A stretch of DNA of 15,391 nt from the NCBI GenBank assembly GCA_045539095.1, contig JAZQER010000015.1:1-15391 (forward strand), in the 5' to 3' direction. The notes beneath the pieces were generated by a model. The model made no database searches, was not told the origin of the DNA, and saw nothing but the letters and a program-made list of their open reading frames with translations. Of this stretch, positions 6,220-14,018 are shown piece after piece. Source of the stretch: SFWF01 sp045539095. GTDB taxonomy: Bacteria > Bacillota > Clostridia > Oscillospirales > Acutalibacteraceae. A program made the translations under genes and the position numbers. The first letter of the stretch is position 1. Every line of letters starts with the position of its first letter.

Positions 6220-7975
6220 GAAAAACAGGGTACTCAACTTTTTCACATTCACACTAAAAAAGCAAACGCCCCTGACCCTTCTCGTCACAGCCTTCGGCCT
6301 TCTTATATGCCCTGGTGTGCTGATAAACAGTATTTTTGATGCTTACGATTACACTAAACCCAATATGAACGACTATTTTGAGGGCTTTGCGATAGCGATA
6401 TTTATAATCGCTCTCGGACTTATGGCGCTGCTGACGGTCACAAACTTTAGTTTTCTCTATTCAAAGAAGTCGGGTGATGTGTTTCACGCTCTTCCGCTGA
6501 CAAGAAACGAGCTTGTGCTTACCCGTATGGTTGCTTCCTTTGTCGGAGCTCTATTTACAACGACCGCCTGTTTTTCGGGACTTTGTATCATAAACTTTTT
6601 GCCTACGGTATACGGAGTAGACGCAGGTACTGTCGCGGCAACCTTTGGCGCAATGGTCATAATGCTCTTTATGTGCACCGTATTTACGACCATCTTTGCC
6701 GTTTGCTCGGGCGGTATATTCGACTTTATAATCGCGGTGGGTGCTGTAAACCTCGGCATCCCTGCCATATATGCCATTTTCTTAAACTTCCTTGAAAACA
6801 GCTCCTACGGCGTTGTGTGGAATAACGGCGGCTCGGCATACACCTATACAACACCCTATCTTTATGCGGGACTTAAGGTCTTTGAGATACCCGATCAGGG
6901 AATAGATGAGATAGCAAAATATTTCTGGAAAAACGGCGCGCCACTCAATTGGTTCACTGTTATCGAAACGATTGTTTTCACGGCGGTATGTCTGATAGCT
7001 CTCTTAAAGCTCTTCTCAATTCGCCGCAGTGAGACGGCGGGTGAGGCATATTCCTTTAAATTTATGCCTCATATAATATCTCTGCTCGTATCTATAGTGG
7101 GCGGCTATCTGCTCGCCTACATCTTTACGGGAAGAAGCTTTACCTCGGCAGATTTCTGGTTATTCTTTATTATCGGTGCGGCTCTCTGCAGCGTTACTGC
7201 GGGCGCGATATTCAATCGCGGCTTTAAAACGGTCAGGGTGTCGCTTATCCGCGGAGCCATCGCAGTGGGACTAACGATAGCTCTTTGTATCGGATTTCTC
7301 TTCTACAGCGACTATGAGGAAAATTATGTGCCCGAAAAGGCAAGGATAGAGTCTATCTCGGTCGGATATAACGAAGATGTTGTGTTTACGGATAATTTTG
7401 ATATAATACTCGATATTCACAAGGCGGCGCTTGAGGATATGCACTCTAACAGTCTGTACAGTGATGATGAGATTAAGGATATCTATGAAATACCGAGCAA
7501 ATACACCCTTGCGGACTCTATCAACAACATACACTTTTCCTATAAAATGAAAAACGGAAAAGAGATTACCCGTCGGTATTATAACCTTGTAGCAGGAAAG
7601 CTTGACCCTCTGTTCATAAAGTATATGCAGAGCGATGAATATATCGCAAGATACCTTAACTTTGAGGGTATAGAGACTATGGTAGAGATAAGCTATACCG
7701 ATTACGACGAGATTATTGACTATGATAAAAACTACAAGAGTCAGTATACCGCTATAACACCCAGTACTACGGTAGTTCTTATGAACGCGTATGCAAAAGA
7801 GCTTAAAAATGCAGACGAGTCAGCGTTTTATGAGAGCTGTGATATTATTGAGGTTTACGGACTCAACGACAAAAGCTATTCAGAAAACTTCCGCGTTCCC
7901 GAAAGCTTTTATGAGACCAGAGCGATATTACAAAGAATTGAATTTAAAAGCGATAATGAAACTGAGATGAAATAA
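6194..7975 (+). CDS. ABC-2 type transporter permease with large extracytoplasmic domain
   Basis: 593-residue membrane partner of the preceding ATPase. About eight to nine membrane helices can be placed: roughly 30-50, 62-88, 108-132, 143-165, 168-195, 258-278, 300-320, 325-345 and 352-372. The FHALPLTRNELVLTR segment (about 97-111), between the second and third helices, resembles the conserved coupling region of ABC-2 permeases. The C-terminal 215 residues (about 375-593) are hydrophilic, rich in Tyr, Asp and Glu, and lie after the last helix. This is probably a separate folded domain outside the membrane, as in the large permeases next to YtrA-type regulators. ATG at 6194 inside the ATPase gene, about 9 nt after ggagg. 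Last gene of the operon, followed by a strong terminator. Substrate unknown. Confidence 0.88.
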   Translation: MTSAISLNKKNRVLNFFTFTLKKQTPLTLLVTAFGLLICPGVLINSIFDAYDYTKPNMNDYFEGFAIAIFIIALGLMALLTVTNFSFLYSKKSGDVFHALPLTRNELVLTRMVASFVGALFTTTACFSGLCIINFLPTVYGVDAGTVAATFGAMVIMLFMCTVFTTIFAVCSGGIFDFIIAVGAVNLGIPAIYAIFLNFLENSSYGVVWNNGGSAYTYTTPYLYAGLKVFEIPDQGIDEIAKYFWKNGAPLNWFTVIETIVFTAVCLIALLKLFSIRRSETAGEAYSFKFMPHIISLLVSIVGGYLLAYIFTGRSFTSADFWLFFIIGAALCSVTAGAIFNRGFKTVRVSLIRGAIAVGLTIALCIGFLFYSDYEENYVPEKARIESISVGYNEDVVFTDNFDIILDIHKAALEDMHSNSLYSDDEIKDIYEIPSKYTLADSINNIHFSYKMKNGKEITRRYYNLVAGKLDPLFIKYMQSDEYIARYLNFEGIETMVEISYTDYDEIIDYDKNYKSQYTAITPSTTVVLMNAYAKELKNADESAFYESCDIIEVYGLNDKSYSENFRVPESFYETRAILQRIEFKSDNETEMK

Positions 7976-7977
7976 AC

Positions 7978-8004
7978 AAAACCGCAAGCTTAGCTTGCGG
8001 TTTT
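7978..8004. terminator. Bidirectional terminator between convergent genes
   Basis: Perfect 12-bp stem (aaaaccgcaagc / gcttgcggtttt) with a 3-nt loop (tta). A run of T follows on the plus strand, and the A run gives U residues on the minus strand. The LOG-family stop codon (7990-7992) forms the loop, so the hairpin serves both the ABC operon and the LOG gene. Confidence 0.88.
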
Positions 8005-8535
8005 CTCTATATAATCAATAACCTCTTCTACAGAATCGGACACGAAGAGCATCTTTTCGTTATCCTCTTTATCCATAAATCCGAGCTCTGCGGTATGGTG
8101 AAGTAACGCGAGCAGCGGCTCGAAATATCCGTCGGTGTTGAGAATGGCGATGGGCTTATCTATCTGTCCGAGACGTTTAAGGGTGTAAATTTCAAAAAAT
8201 TCATCATAGGTGCCGGTGCCACCGGGGGAGATGATAAAGCCATCCGACATAGCATCAAGCATGGCCTTGCGCGAGCGCATATCAGCCGTATGATAGGTCT
8301 CGGTCGCGTCGTTCGAAAGCACACCGTCGGGACGGAAAAAGGCAGGGGAGATGCCGATGCTTTTGCCTCCAATTTCACAGACTCCGCGGACAGCGGCTCC
8401 CATAAGTCCCGAATTTCCGCCGCCGAAAATGAGTGTATGTCCGCGTTTTGCCAGCTCTTTGCCCAGCCTTTCGCCCTCAAGTATATATTTTTTGTCGATA
8501 ATCGGGCTCGCTGCACCGTATACGCATATATTCAT
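7990..8535 (-). CDS. LOG family protein (Rossmann-fold nucleotide hydrolase, TIGR00730 type)
   Basis: 181-residue cytoplasmic protein of the LOG (LONELY GUY) family, often mis-annotated as lysine decarboxylase. Characterised members hydrolyse N6-modified or other purine nucleoside 5'-monophosphates to base and ribose 5-phosphate. Visible motifs are the N-terminal ICVYGAASP strand and loop, LIFGGGNSGLMGAAV (about 35-49), MRSRKAMLD (about 86-94) and the signature SPGGTGTYDEFFE (about 102-114), with the Gly-rich phosphate loop and catalytic Glu. The bacterial substrate in vivo is usually unknown. ATG at 8535 is chosen because gggag sits 7 nt upstream and a consensus promoter lies at 8570-8598; a longer in-frame start at 8598 would fall in the -35 box. 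Single-gene transcript. Confidence 0.92.
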   Translation of the reverse strand: MNICVYGAASPIIDKKYILEGERLGKELAKRGHTLIFGGGNSGLMGAAVRGVCEIGGKSIGISPAFFRPDGVLSNDATETYHTADMRSRKAMLDAMSDGFIISPGGTGTYDEFFEIYTLKRLGQIDKPIAILNTDGYFEPLLALLHHTAELGFMDKEDNEKMLFVSDSVEEVIDYIEKTAS

Positions 8536-8569
8536 AGGTTCACTCCCTTTAGCATTATCTTTATATATT

Positions 8570-8598
8570 ATTCTATAGTTAACACAAATATTTGTCAA
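8570..8598 (-). promoter_or_regulatory. Sigma-A promoter of the LOG gene
   Basis: Minus strand: -35 TTGACA (8598-8593), 17-bp spacer, -10 TAGAAT (8575-8570). It fixes the translation start at 8535. Confidence 0.82.
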
Positions 8599-8651
8599 CG
8601 GTATTAAAAATCAAGCAGATAAGGAATATACAAAGAGTTTTTTATAGAAAT

Positions 8652-8683
8652 AGAGAGACAGCTTCTCAACGAAGTGTCTCTCT
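8652..8683 (-). terminator. Probable terminator of the ferredoxin gene
   Basis: Nine-bp stem agagagaca / tgtctctct with a nested cttc/gaag stem, about 30 bases after the ferredoxin stop. The minus-strand sequence after it (atttctata) is only weakly U-rich, so efficiency is uncertain. Confidence 0.55.
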
Positions 8684-8714
8684 GTTTGTGGTTTTTCTGT
8701 TGAGTTTTAAGTAA

Positions 8715-8885
8715 TTAAGCCTCAGAGATAGCATCTACGGGGCAGCCTGCTGCACAAGCTCCGCAGTCAATGCAGGTATCTGCATCGATCTCGAACTTAT
8801 CAGCACCCTCAGAGATAGCCTCTACAGGGCAACCCGAAGCACAAGCGCCACAGCTGATGCAAGCGTCAGAAATTACGAAAGCCAT
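8715..8885 (-). CDS. 2[4Fe-4S] bacterial ferredoxin
   Basis: 56-residue electron carrier of the clostridial type, cytoplasmic. It has two tandem CxxCxxCxxxCP motifs: Cys9, Cys12, Cys15, Cys19 for one set and Cys38, Cys41, Cys44, Cys48 for the other, each followed by Pro. The halves are internally repeated (CGACASGCPVEAIS and CGACAAGCPVDAIS), the classic gene-duplicated fold. Such ferredoxins accept low-potential electrons from enzymes like pyruvate:ferredoxin oxidoreductase and pass them to hydrogenase or Rnf. ATG at 8885 follows a strong aaggaggtg ribosome site. It has its own promoter just after ricT, though no clear terminator separates it from ricT, so some read-through is possible. Confidence 0.96.
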   Translation of the reverse strand: MAFVISDACISCGACASGCPVEAISEGADKFEIDADTCIDCGACAAGCPVDAISEA

Positions 8886-8918
8886 TACAGTACACCTCCT
8901 TGGTGTTTGCTTTATTTC

Positions 8919-8946
8919 ATTTTAACACATCATTACAAAAATGCAA
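8919..8946 (-). promoter_or_regulatory. Promoter of the ferredoxin gene
   Basis: Minus strand: -35 TTGCAT (8946-8941), 16-bp spacer, extended -10 TGTTAAAAT (hexamer 8924-8919). It begins 9 bases beyond the ricT stop codon. Confidence 0.75.
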
Positions 8947-8954
8947 GAAAAAAA

Positions 8955-9806
8955 TTATTCCTTGACATCATTTTCCGTTTTTTGAGGTTTTTTTGAACGT
9001 CCGCGGTGCAGAACCTCTACTTCATTCTTGTTAAATTTCATCGGCGCGGCATCCTCGCCGACTTTAACATAAAGGGTGCCTGTCAGAACATTCAGGTCAA
9101 CTACATTACCGTTGCCGTTCGGCGTCTTTACAAGTGAGCCTAATGGCGGTGTAATCGAGTTCAGATATTCATAAGCGTCCTGTTCATATTTAAGACAGCA
9201 CATAAGTCTGCCGCAGCTGCCCGAAATTTTAGTGGGATTGAGTGAGAGACCCTGTTCCTTAGCCATCTTGATAGAAACAGGCTGAAAATCGTCTAAAAAT
9301 CTCGCACAGCAGAAGGGCTGACCACAGATACCGAGTCCGCCGAGCATCTTTGCCTCGTCACGCACACCTATCTGGCGAAGCTCTATACGGGTGTGGAAGC
9401 TTCCCGCAAGGTCCTTTACTAGGTCGCGGAAATCAACTCTGCCGTCACTCGTAAAGTAGAAAAGTATCTTTGAGCCGTCAAATGCGTACTCAACATCGAC
9501 AAGCTTCATATCAAGCTTATGCTCTAAAACCTTCTTTTCGCAGACCGAAAAGGCTTCAGCGGCTTTTTTCTTATTTTCGCGAACCCTCTTGCGGTCGGCA
9601 TCGGTGGCGATGCGCTGTACCTTTTTGAGGGGCTTTACAATCTGCTCATCGGGAATGCTCTTTATCCCTTCACTGACCGTTCCGCACTCTATACCTCTTG
9701 CGGTTTCAACGATAACCATATCACCGAGTGAGATATTAATACCCGCAGGGTCAAAATAATATGCCCTGCCGTCAGATTTGAATTTTACAGATACAACTTC
9801 AGTCAT
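8955..9806 (-). CDS. ricT: RicT (YaaT), PSP1-domain protein
   Basis: 283-residue protein of the PSP1/YaaT family. In Bacillus, RicT forms the Y-complex with RicA and RicF, binds [4Fe-4S] clusters, and promotes RNase Y-dependent mRNA maturation and Spo0A phosphorylation. Visible here: an N-terminal barrel-like part (SVKFKSDGRAYYFDP...GDMVIVET), a Lys/Arg-rich helical linker (about 62-98), and the PSP1 C-terminal half with the diagnostic Cys motifs GICGQPFCC (159-167) and GSCGRLMCC (196-204), giving Cys161, 166, 167, 198, 203 and 204. The tail (about 265-283) is charged and disordered. It starts 11 bases after holB with ggagg overlapping the holB end, so it is the third gene of trpS-holB-ricT. 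The holB-ricT linkage is widespread in Firmicutes. Confidence 0.95.
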   Translation of the reverse strand: MTEVVSVKFKSDGRAYYFDPAGINISLGDMVIVETARGIECGTVSEGIKSIPDEQIVKPLKKVQRIATDADRKRVRENKKKAAEAFSVCEKKVLEHKLDMKLVDVEYAFDGSKILFYFTSDGRVDFRDLVKDLAGSFHTRIELRQIGVRDEAKMLGGLGICGQPFCCARFLDDFQPVSIKMAKEQGLSLNPTKISGSCGRLMCCLKYEQDAYEYLNSITPPLGSLVKTPNGNGNVVDLNVLTGTLYVKVGEDAAPMKFNKNEVEVLHRGRSKKPQKTENDVKE

Positions 9807-9817
9807 TATGTCCTCCG

Positions 9818-10747
9818 TTAATTTGCTTTTATTATCGCAAGCCTTGAAGTAAGCGATGTAAAGAAAAGCGTTAGATTAATATTTGTTATGAGAAGCGGCT
9901 CAAACTCACACAGGATGTCGTAGATTCTTGTATATTCGAGCCGTGTAGCGCGAAGCTTTTCACTGTCGGTAACCCTTTTAACAACCAGAGCTTTTAACTC
10001 ATTTATAAAGGAGTCTGTTTCAGGACGGTTTTTTTCAAGCTTTACGGTTACCTTTAAAGCCGAAAGAGTGTCGCCCTTCTCGATTTCGGATAAATATTCC
10101 CGCGCGACAGTGACACCTAAGGAAGCCTTTGAAGAACCGAGGGCTTCCAAAGTCTTTCCGATATTATTTTTGTTGGGGGCGAGCATCTCGGAAGCCTTTT
10201 CATGGTCGCATCCGCGCGAAACCAGCTCCCTGAGAGCCTCGTCAAATGAAGGCTCAAAAAGTGAAAAGACGGTACAGCGTGAAACTACCGTTTCTAAAAG
10301 GCTGCTTGCCGATTCACTCAGCAGAATAAAGGATACGTTTGCGGGGGGCTCTTCAAGAAGCTTTAAAAGCTTATTCTGAGAAGCGGCGTTTAAGGTCTCA
10401 GCCTTCTCGATTATAAACACCTTACCCGAAGCTGTGTGAGGGGTGAGATAAGCAATCTCGCGCAGACGGTCTATCTGCGTAACCGAGATATTCTTTTTCT
10501 TATCCTCGGGCGCGATTCTTTCTATGTCGGGGTGGGTGCCAGCATCAGCAAGATGACAGGTGCGGCAGCGGCCGCAGGGAGAGCCGTCGGCTTCGCAAAG
10601 GGCGGCTTTAGCAATATAAGCCGAAAGTGTTCGCTTACCGGTACCCGAGCTGCCCTCGATAATCATCGCGTGGGGAAGTCGTCTTGTCGATATGAGCCTT
10701 AAAAGAGAATCCTTTACGCGGACATTGCCGCAGATGGGAAAGCTCAT
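9818..10747 (-). CDS. holB: DNA polymerase III delta' subunit
   Basis: 309-residue clamp-loader subunit; with delta and tau/gamma it loads the beta clamp during replication. AAA+ domain with a P-loop GSSGTGKRT (32-40) and four zinc-binding cysteines Cys51, Cys58, Cys61, Cys64 (CxxxxxxCxxCxxC). The family hallmark LNAASQNKLLKLLEEPP follows at about 118-134, then the Sensor/SRC motif VVSRC (about 149-153). The C-terminal third is the helical collar domain and is divergent, as usual. The ATG at 10747 overlaps the trpS stop codon (ATGA), so the two are translationally coupled. Alternative annotation as gamma/tau is rejected by length and the lack of a long C-terminal extension. Confidence 0.93.
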   Translation of the reverse strand: MSFPICGNVRVKDSLLRLISTRRLPHAMIIEGSSGTGKRTLSAYIAKAALCEADGSPCGRCRTCHLADAGTHPDIERIAPEDKKKNISVTQIDRLREIAYLTPHTASGKVFIIEKAETLNAASQNKLLKLLEEPPANVSFILLSESASSLLETVVSRCTVFSLFEPSFDEALRELVSRGCDHEKASEMLAPNKNNIGKTLEALGSSKASLGVTVAREYLSEIEKGDTLSALKVTVKLEKNRPETDSFINELKALVVKRVTDSEKLRATRLEYTRIYDILCEFEPLLITNINLTLFFTSLTSRLAIIKAN

Positions 10748-11742
10748 AGCACGAAGCCTACTTTTTTCATAGCCTTAGAAAGGGTGCGGATAGCCGTATA
10801 CTCAGCCTTTTTTGCGCCCTCGCGGTAAGTCTCTTCAAGGTACTTTTTGTCCTTAATTATTGTGTCATAGCGCTCTCTTACAGGGCGTAGCTCTTCAATT
10901 ACCGCCTCGCCGACAACAGTTTTGAAATCACCGTAGCCGCGACCCTCAAATTCGGCAGTTATCTCCTCGGCAGTCTTTCCTGTCACTGCGGAATATATAC
11001 CTATAAGGTTATTAATGCCCGCCTTGTTCTCACCGATGCAAACCTTCGCTTCGCTATCGGTAACGGCGCGCTTGAACTTTCTCATAATAGCGTCGGGGTC
11101 ATCAAGTATAGCGACCCATGCATTTACATTCTCGTCTGACTTAGACATCTTTTTAGTGGGATCCTGCAAAGACATAACCCTCGCGCCCGTCTTTCCTATA
11201 AAAGGCTCGGGAACGGTAAATACGTCGCCGTAAAGTCCGTTGAAGCGGGTCGCGATATCCCTTGTGATTTCAAGATGCTGCTTCTGGTCAGCGCCGACAG
11301 GCACAAAATCAGGATTATAGAGCAAAATATCAGCCGCCATAAGGGCAGGGTAGGCGAAAAGACCTACGTTGACATTGTCTGCGTGCTTTGCCGATTTGTC
11401 CTTGAACTGTGTCATTCTGGACATCTCACCGAACTGTGTATAGCAGGAGAGAAGCCAAGCGAGCTGAGCATGCTCGCCAACGTGTGACTGAATGAAAAGA
11501 GTACTTTTTTCGGGGTCGAGTCCGAGCGCCAGCATAAGCGCAAAGGTAGAATATATCTGCGAACGGAGCTTAGCAGGCTCCTGACGGACAGTTATCGCGT
11601 GCAGGTCGGCGACAGCAAAGGTGCAGTCATACTCCTCCTGCATATTTATCCAGTTTTTGAGTGCTCCGAGATAGTTTCCCAGAGTCAGCATACCGCTGGG
11701 CTGAATACAGCTTAAAACTTTTTTCTTTCTGATTTCTTCCAT
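10744..11742 (-). CDS. trpS: Tryptophan--tRNA ligase (TrpRS)
   Basis: 332-residue class Ic aminoacyl-tRNA synthetase charging tRNA-Trp in the cytoplasm; length typical of bacterial TrpRS. The HIGH-equivalent is PSGMLTLGNYLGAL (15-28), with the TLGN form common in TrpRS. FALMLALGLDPEKSTLFIQSH follows, then YPALMAADILLY and VGADQKQHLE in the tryptophan-binding region; the KMSKS loop reads KKMSKSDEN. The start is set at the ATG 11742, where gtgagg is 6 nt upstream; the upstream in-frame TTG at 11763 would lie at or before the predicted transcription start. First gene of trpS-holB-ricT. The leader is only about 25 nt, so no T-box controls this synthetase, unlike thrS. Confidence 0.96.
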   Translation of the reverse strand: MEEIRKKKVLSCIQPSGMLTLGNYLGALKNWINMQEEYDCTFAVADLHAITVRQEPAKLRSQIYSTFALMLALGLDPEKSTLFIQSHVGEHAQLAWLLSCYTQFGEMSRMTQFKDKSAKHADNVNVGLFAYPALMAADILLYNPDFVPVGADQKQHLEITRDIATRFNGLYGDVFTVPEPFIGKTGARVMSLQDPTKKMSKSDENVNAWVAILDDPDAIMRKFKRAVTDSEAKVCIGENKAGINNLIGIYSAVTGKTAEEITAEFEGRGYGDFKTVVGEAVIEELRPVRERYDTIIKDKKYLEETYREGAKKAEYTAIRTLSKAMKKVGFVL

Positions 11743-11774
11743 ATTGAACCTCACATTAGACAATAATCTAATAT

Positions 11775-11803
11775 ATTATACTATATAAATACGAAAACGG
11801 CAA
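11775..11803 (-). promoter_or_regulatory. Sigma-A promoter of trpS-holB-ricT
   Basis: Minus strand: -35 TTGCCG (11803-11798), 17-bp spacer, -10 TATAAT (11780-11775). It predicts a leader of about 25 nt, too short for a T-box or trp leader. Confidence 0.75.
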
Positions 11804-11973
11804 GAGGTTTATAAATTACAAATTCCAACCCTTATTTTGCTTGTTTTGACACTAAAATAATATAAAAAGCTTCAAATACCGAGAAATTTTGCAAATAATA
11901 TATTAAATATCGAATAATTTTGCAAAAAAATTAGGTAAGAATGTAAAAATGTTAGGAAAGTTGATATTTCGTC

Positions 11974-12002
11974 TTGCATTGTTTGGAAATATATGTTAGA
12001 AT
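11974..12002 (+). promoter_or_regulatory. Promoter of spo0A
   Basis: -35 TTGCAT (11974-11979), 17-bp spacer, -10 TAGAAT preceded by TGT (11997-12002). The AT-rich 170 bp upstream holds a near-repeat (gaaattttgcaaa / gaataattttgcaaa) and one 6-of-7 match to a Spo0A box, tatcgaa at 11908-11914. That match could mean autoregulation but is weak. An aggaaa at about 11953 resembles a sigma-H -35 box, but no GAAT -10 follows at the right distance. Confidence 0.65.
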
Positions 12003-12035
12003 CTTTGACATAAAAGAACAGGAGGCGTTTCAAAA

Positions 12036-12812
12036 ATGGAACAAAAATTAAAAGTATTGGTAGCAGATAATTCGACAGAACTCGGCTCTGCCTGCGCCAA
12101 GATATTTCAAAGCTATGGAATGGAGGTCTCGGTCTGCGAAAAGGATGGAGCAGCTGTACTTGAAAAGTGTGTAAAGCTTCAACCCGACGTAGTACTCGCA
12201 GATGTGTTTATGTCGAATATTGATATACTCGGTCTTTTGTACGAGCTTCGCCGTATGGATATGGCAAAACGGCCTATGGTAATGGCGATGTCGAGCTATG
12301 ACAATCCTAAATTAGAGCGCGAAACTCTGCAGGCGGGCGCGGCTTATTATTTTCTTAAGCCCTTTGACATAAACACCCTTGCAGAGCGTATAATTCAGCT
12401 TACGGGCTGGAAAAACCACTCGTCGCCTATGGTAGTAAAGGATAGTGTTTATACCGATAACGAGCTTGAAATGATGGTAACCGAGATAATACATCAGATA
12501 GGTGTGCCCGCACACATCAAGGGTTATCACTATTTAAGGGTGGCAATCATTCTTGCAGTAAAGGATGACGAGATGATAAACTCGGTTACAAAGATACTCT
12601 ATCCTACCGTTGCAAAGAAATTTCAGACCACCTCATCCCGTGTGGAAAGGGCGATTCGTCACGCAATAGAGGTTGCTTGGGACAGGGGAGATATTGATGT
12701 TTTAAACGCCTATTTCGGATATACAATAAATAATGATAGGGGAAAACCTACTAATTCAGAGTTTATCGCAATGATAGCGGATAAACTGAGACTTCGTCTC
12801 AAAGCGGCTTAA
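12036..12812 (+). CDS. spo0A: Spo0A, sporulation response regulator
   Basis: 258-residue master regulator of sporulation. Receiver domain (about 4-124) with phosphoacceptor Asp56, Ser86 at the conserved Thr/Ser position and Lys108 in FLKPFD. The C-terminal effector domain (about 142-258) closely matches the classic Spo0A sequence, including IGVPAHIKGY (155-164), the recognition-helix stretch SRVERAIRHAIEVAW (201-215) and KPTNSEFIAM (237-246). It binds 0A boxes as a phosphorylated dimer. Odd points in the receiver: the N-terminal acidic pair (Asp-Asp in Bacillus) reads Asp11-Asn12, and the usual Pro and Gly after the phosphoacceptor (DxxMPxxDG) are Ser60 and Ile64. The start has aggagg 10 nt upstream. 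Monocistronic, with a strong terminator. No spoIVB is visible upstream, where many Clostridia carry it. Confidence 0.97.
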   Translation: MEQKLKVLVADNSTELGSACAKIFQSYGMEVSVCEKDGAAVLEKCVKLQPDVVLADVFMSNIDILGLLYELRRMDMAKRPMVMAMSSYDNPKLERETLQAGAAYYFLKPFDINTLAERIIQLTGWKNHSSPMVVKDSVYTDNELEMMVTEIIHQIGVPAHIKGYHYLRVAIILAVKDDEMINSVTKILYPTVAKKFQTTSSRVERAIRHAIEVAWDRGDIDVLNAYFGYTINNDRGKPTNSEFIAMIADKLRLRLKAA

Positions 12813-12817
12813 AAATT

Positions 12818-12857
12818 AATCGGGAAAGCAAAACGTCGTTGCTTTCCCGATTTTTTT
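12818..12857 (+). terminator. spo0A terminator
   Basis: Perfect 13-bp stem aatcgggaaagca / tgctttcccgatt, 9-nt loop, then ttttttt. The 3' arm also contributes the -35 of the eutH promoter. Confidence 0.9.
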
Positions 12858-12867
12858 GTTGTATAAT
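12839..12867 (+). promoter_or_regulatory. eutH promoter overlapping the spo0A terminator
   Basis: -35 TTGCTT (12839-12844) within the 3' arm of the spo0A terminator, 17-bp spacer made of the rest of the arm and the T run, -10 TATAAT (12862-12867). It implies eutH transcription independent of spo0A. Confidence 0.7.
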
Positions 12868-12894
12868 GTGAAAAAAAGGAAGCGAAGGGTATAT

Positions 12895-13974
12895 ATGACA
12901 TTTGATAAAATAATCATTATAATAATGGCAGTTTTTCTTGTTATAGGCGGTATAGACCGAATTTTTGGAAACCGTCTGAAGCTCGGCGCCGCCTTTGAAA
13001 ACGGAATAAAGATGACGGGTGAAATGATGCTCGCAATGGTGGGTGTTATCGTTTTAGCCCCCGTACTTGCAACACTGCTAAGACCCGTTATAGTACCTGT
13101 CTATAACTTTTTGGGTGCGGATGCCGCAATGTTTGCGGGTACTCTGCTTGCCCCCGATATGGGTGGCGCGCCGCTGGCATACGAGATTGCAGAGAGCAGT
13201 GACGCGGCAAAGCTTGGCGGAATAATCGTTGCATCTATGCTTGGCGGTACGGTCGCATTTACTATACCTGTTGTTATGGGTATGTTCCAGGGTGAGGACA
13301 GAAGCCTTTCAGCAAAGGGAATTCTTTATGGCGTGGTAACTATTCCGATAGGCATTATTGCAGGCGGTCTTACTGCCGGTTTTAATGTAATAATGGTTCT
13401 AAAAAACACTATTCCCGTAGCGATAATTTCGCTGCTTATAGCACTCGGACTTTGGAAGGCTGAAAAGTACCTCGTAAAGGGCTTTGTAATATTCGGTAAG
13501 GTTATTATCGCGGTAGCTACTGTCGGCATAGTCGCCGCAGGAGTAGAACAGATGACGGGGCTGACCGTAATAAAGGGACTCGATTCACTGAACGATTCCT
13601 TTGTTGTAGTCGGACAGATTGGTATCGTTCTCGCGGGCGCTTTTCCTTTGCTTGCGGTCATTAATATGTTGCTTAAAAAGCCTATGGAAAAGGTCGGAGG
13701 TCTTTTAAAAGTAAACGGCGCATCGGTCGCAGGACTTGTGGCATCCCTTGCAAACTCGCTTGTTACCTTTGGTATGATAAAGGATATGGATAAACGCGGA
13801 AAGGTCGTAAATATGGCGTTCGCTGTGTCAGGTGCCTTTGTTTTCGGTGACCACCTTGCTTTTACGGCAGGCTTTGACGCTTCAATGATAACCGCCCTTA
13901 TAGTCGGAAAACTCGCCGCGGGAATAACGGCGGTTGCGCTTGCCGTTTTGGCAACAAAAAAGGCAACATTATAA
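12895..13974 (+). CDS. eutH: EutH family ethanolamine transporter
   Basis: 359-residue integral membrane protein of the EutH family, which facilitates ethanolamine entry across the cytoplasmic membrane. About ten to eleven hydrophobic segments span most of the length. Family-typical stretches are FENGIKMTGEMMLAMVGV, the loop LLAPDMGGAPLAYEIA, SMLGGTVAFTIPV, VNGASVAGLVASLANS, and FAVSGAFVFGDHLAFTAGFD near the C terminus. ATG 12895 is chosen: a longer in-frame ATG at 12856 would include the promoter -10 and the terminator T run, while agcgaaggg precedes 12895. It is an orphan, with no eut lyase or microcompartment genes in the window. No terminator follows; the cassette array begins directly after its stop. 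Confidence 0.92.
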   Translation: MTFDKIIIIIMAVFLVIGGIDRIFGNRLKLGAAFENGIKMTGEMMLAMVGVIVLAPVLATLLRPVIVPVYNFLGADAAMFAGTLLAPDMGGAPLAYEIAESSDAAKLGGIIVASMLGGTVAFTIPVVMGMFQGEDRSLSAKGILYGVVTIPIGIIAGGLTAGFNVIMVLKNTIPVAIISLLIALGLWKAEKYLVKGFVIFGKVIIAVATVGIVAAGVEQMTGLTVIKGLDSLNDSFVVVGQIGIVLAGAFPLLAVINMLLKKPMEKVGGLLKVNGASVAGLVASLANSLVTFGMIKDMDKRGKVVNMAFAVSGAFVFGDHLAFTAGFDASMITALIVGKLAAGITAVALAVLATKKATL

Positions 13975-13976
13975 TA

Positions 13977-14018
13977 TATTTTCGCCGCCACGTCCAAGAC
14001 AAACCCCTCTGCTGCTGT
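13977..14018 (-). pseudogene. spoVAC 3'-end fragment, copy A (truncated)
   Basis: Minus-strand remnant reading TAAEGFVLDVAAKI, matching the start of the fuller copies B and C, then losing homology within a few bases of the eutH stop. Over 16 bases next to the core it is identical to copy C (ccaagacaaacccctc). It marks the left edge of the array; the missing 3' part was lost at the junction with eutH. Confidence 0.6.

Noticed and set aside
11743..11803. T-box or trp leader for trpS
   Set aside because: The promoter lies about 33 bp from the start codon, and no specifier or T-box core is present.
11941..11975. Sigma-H promoter for spo0A based on taggaaag
   Set aside because: No GAAT-type -10 element at the required distance; the sigma-A-like promoter at 11974-12002 fits better.
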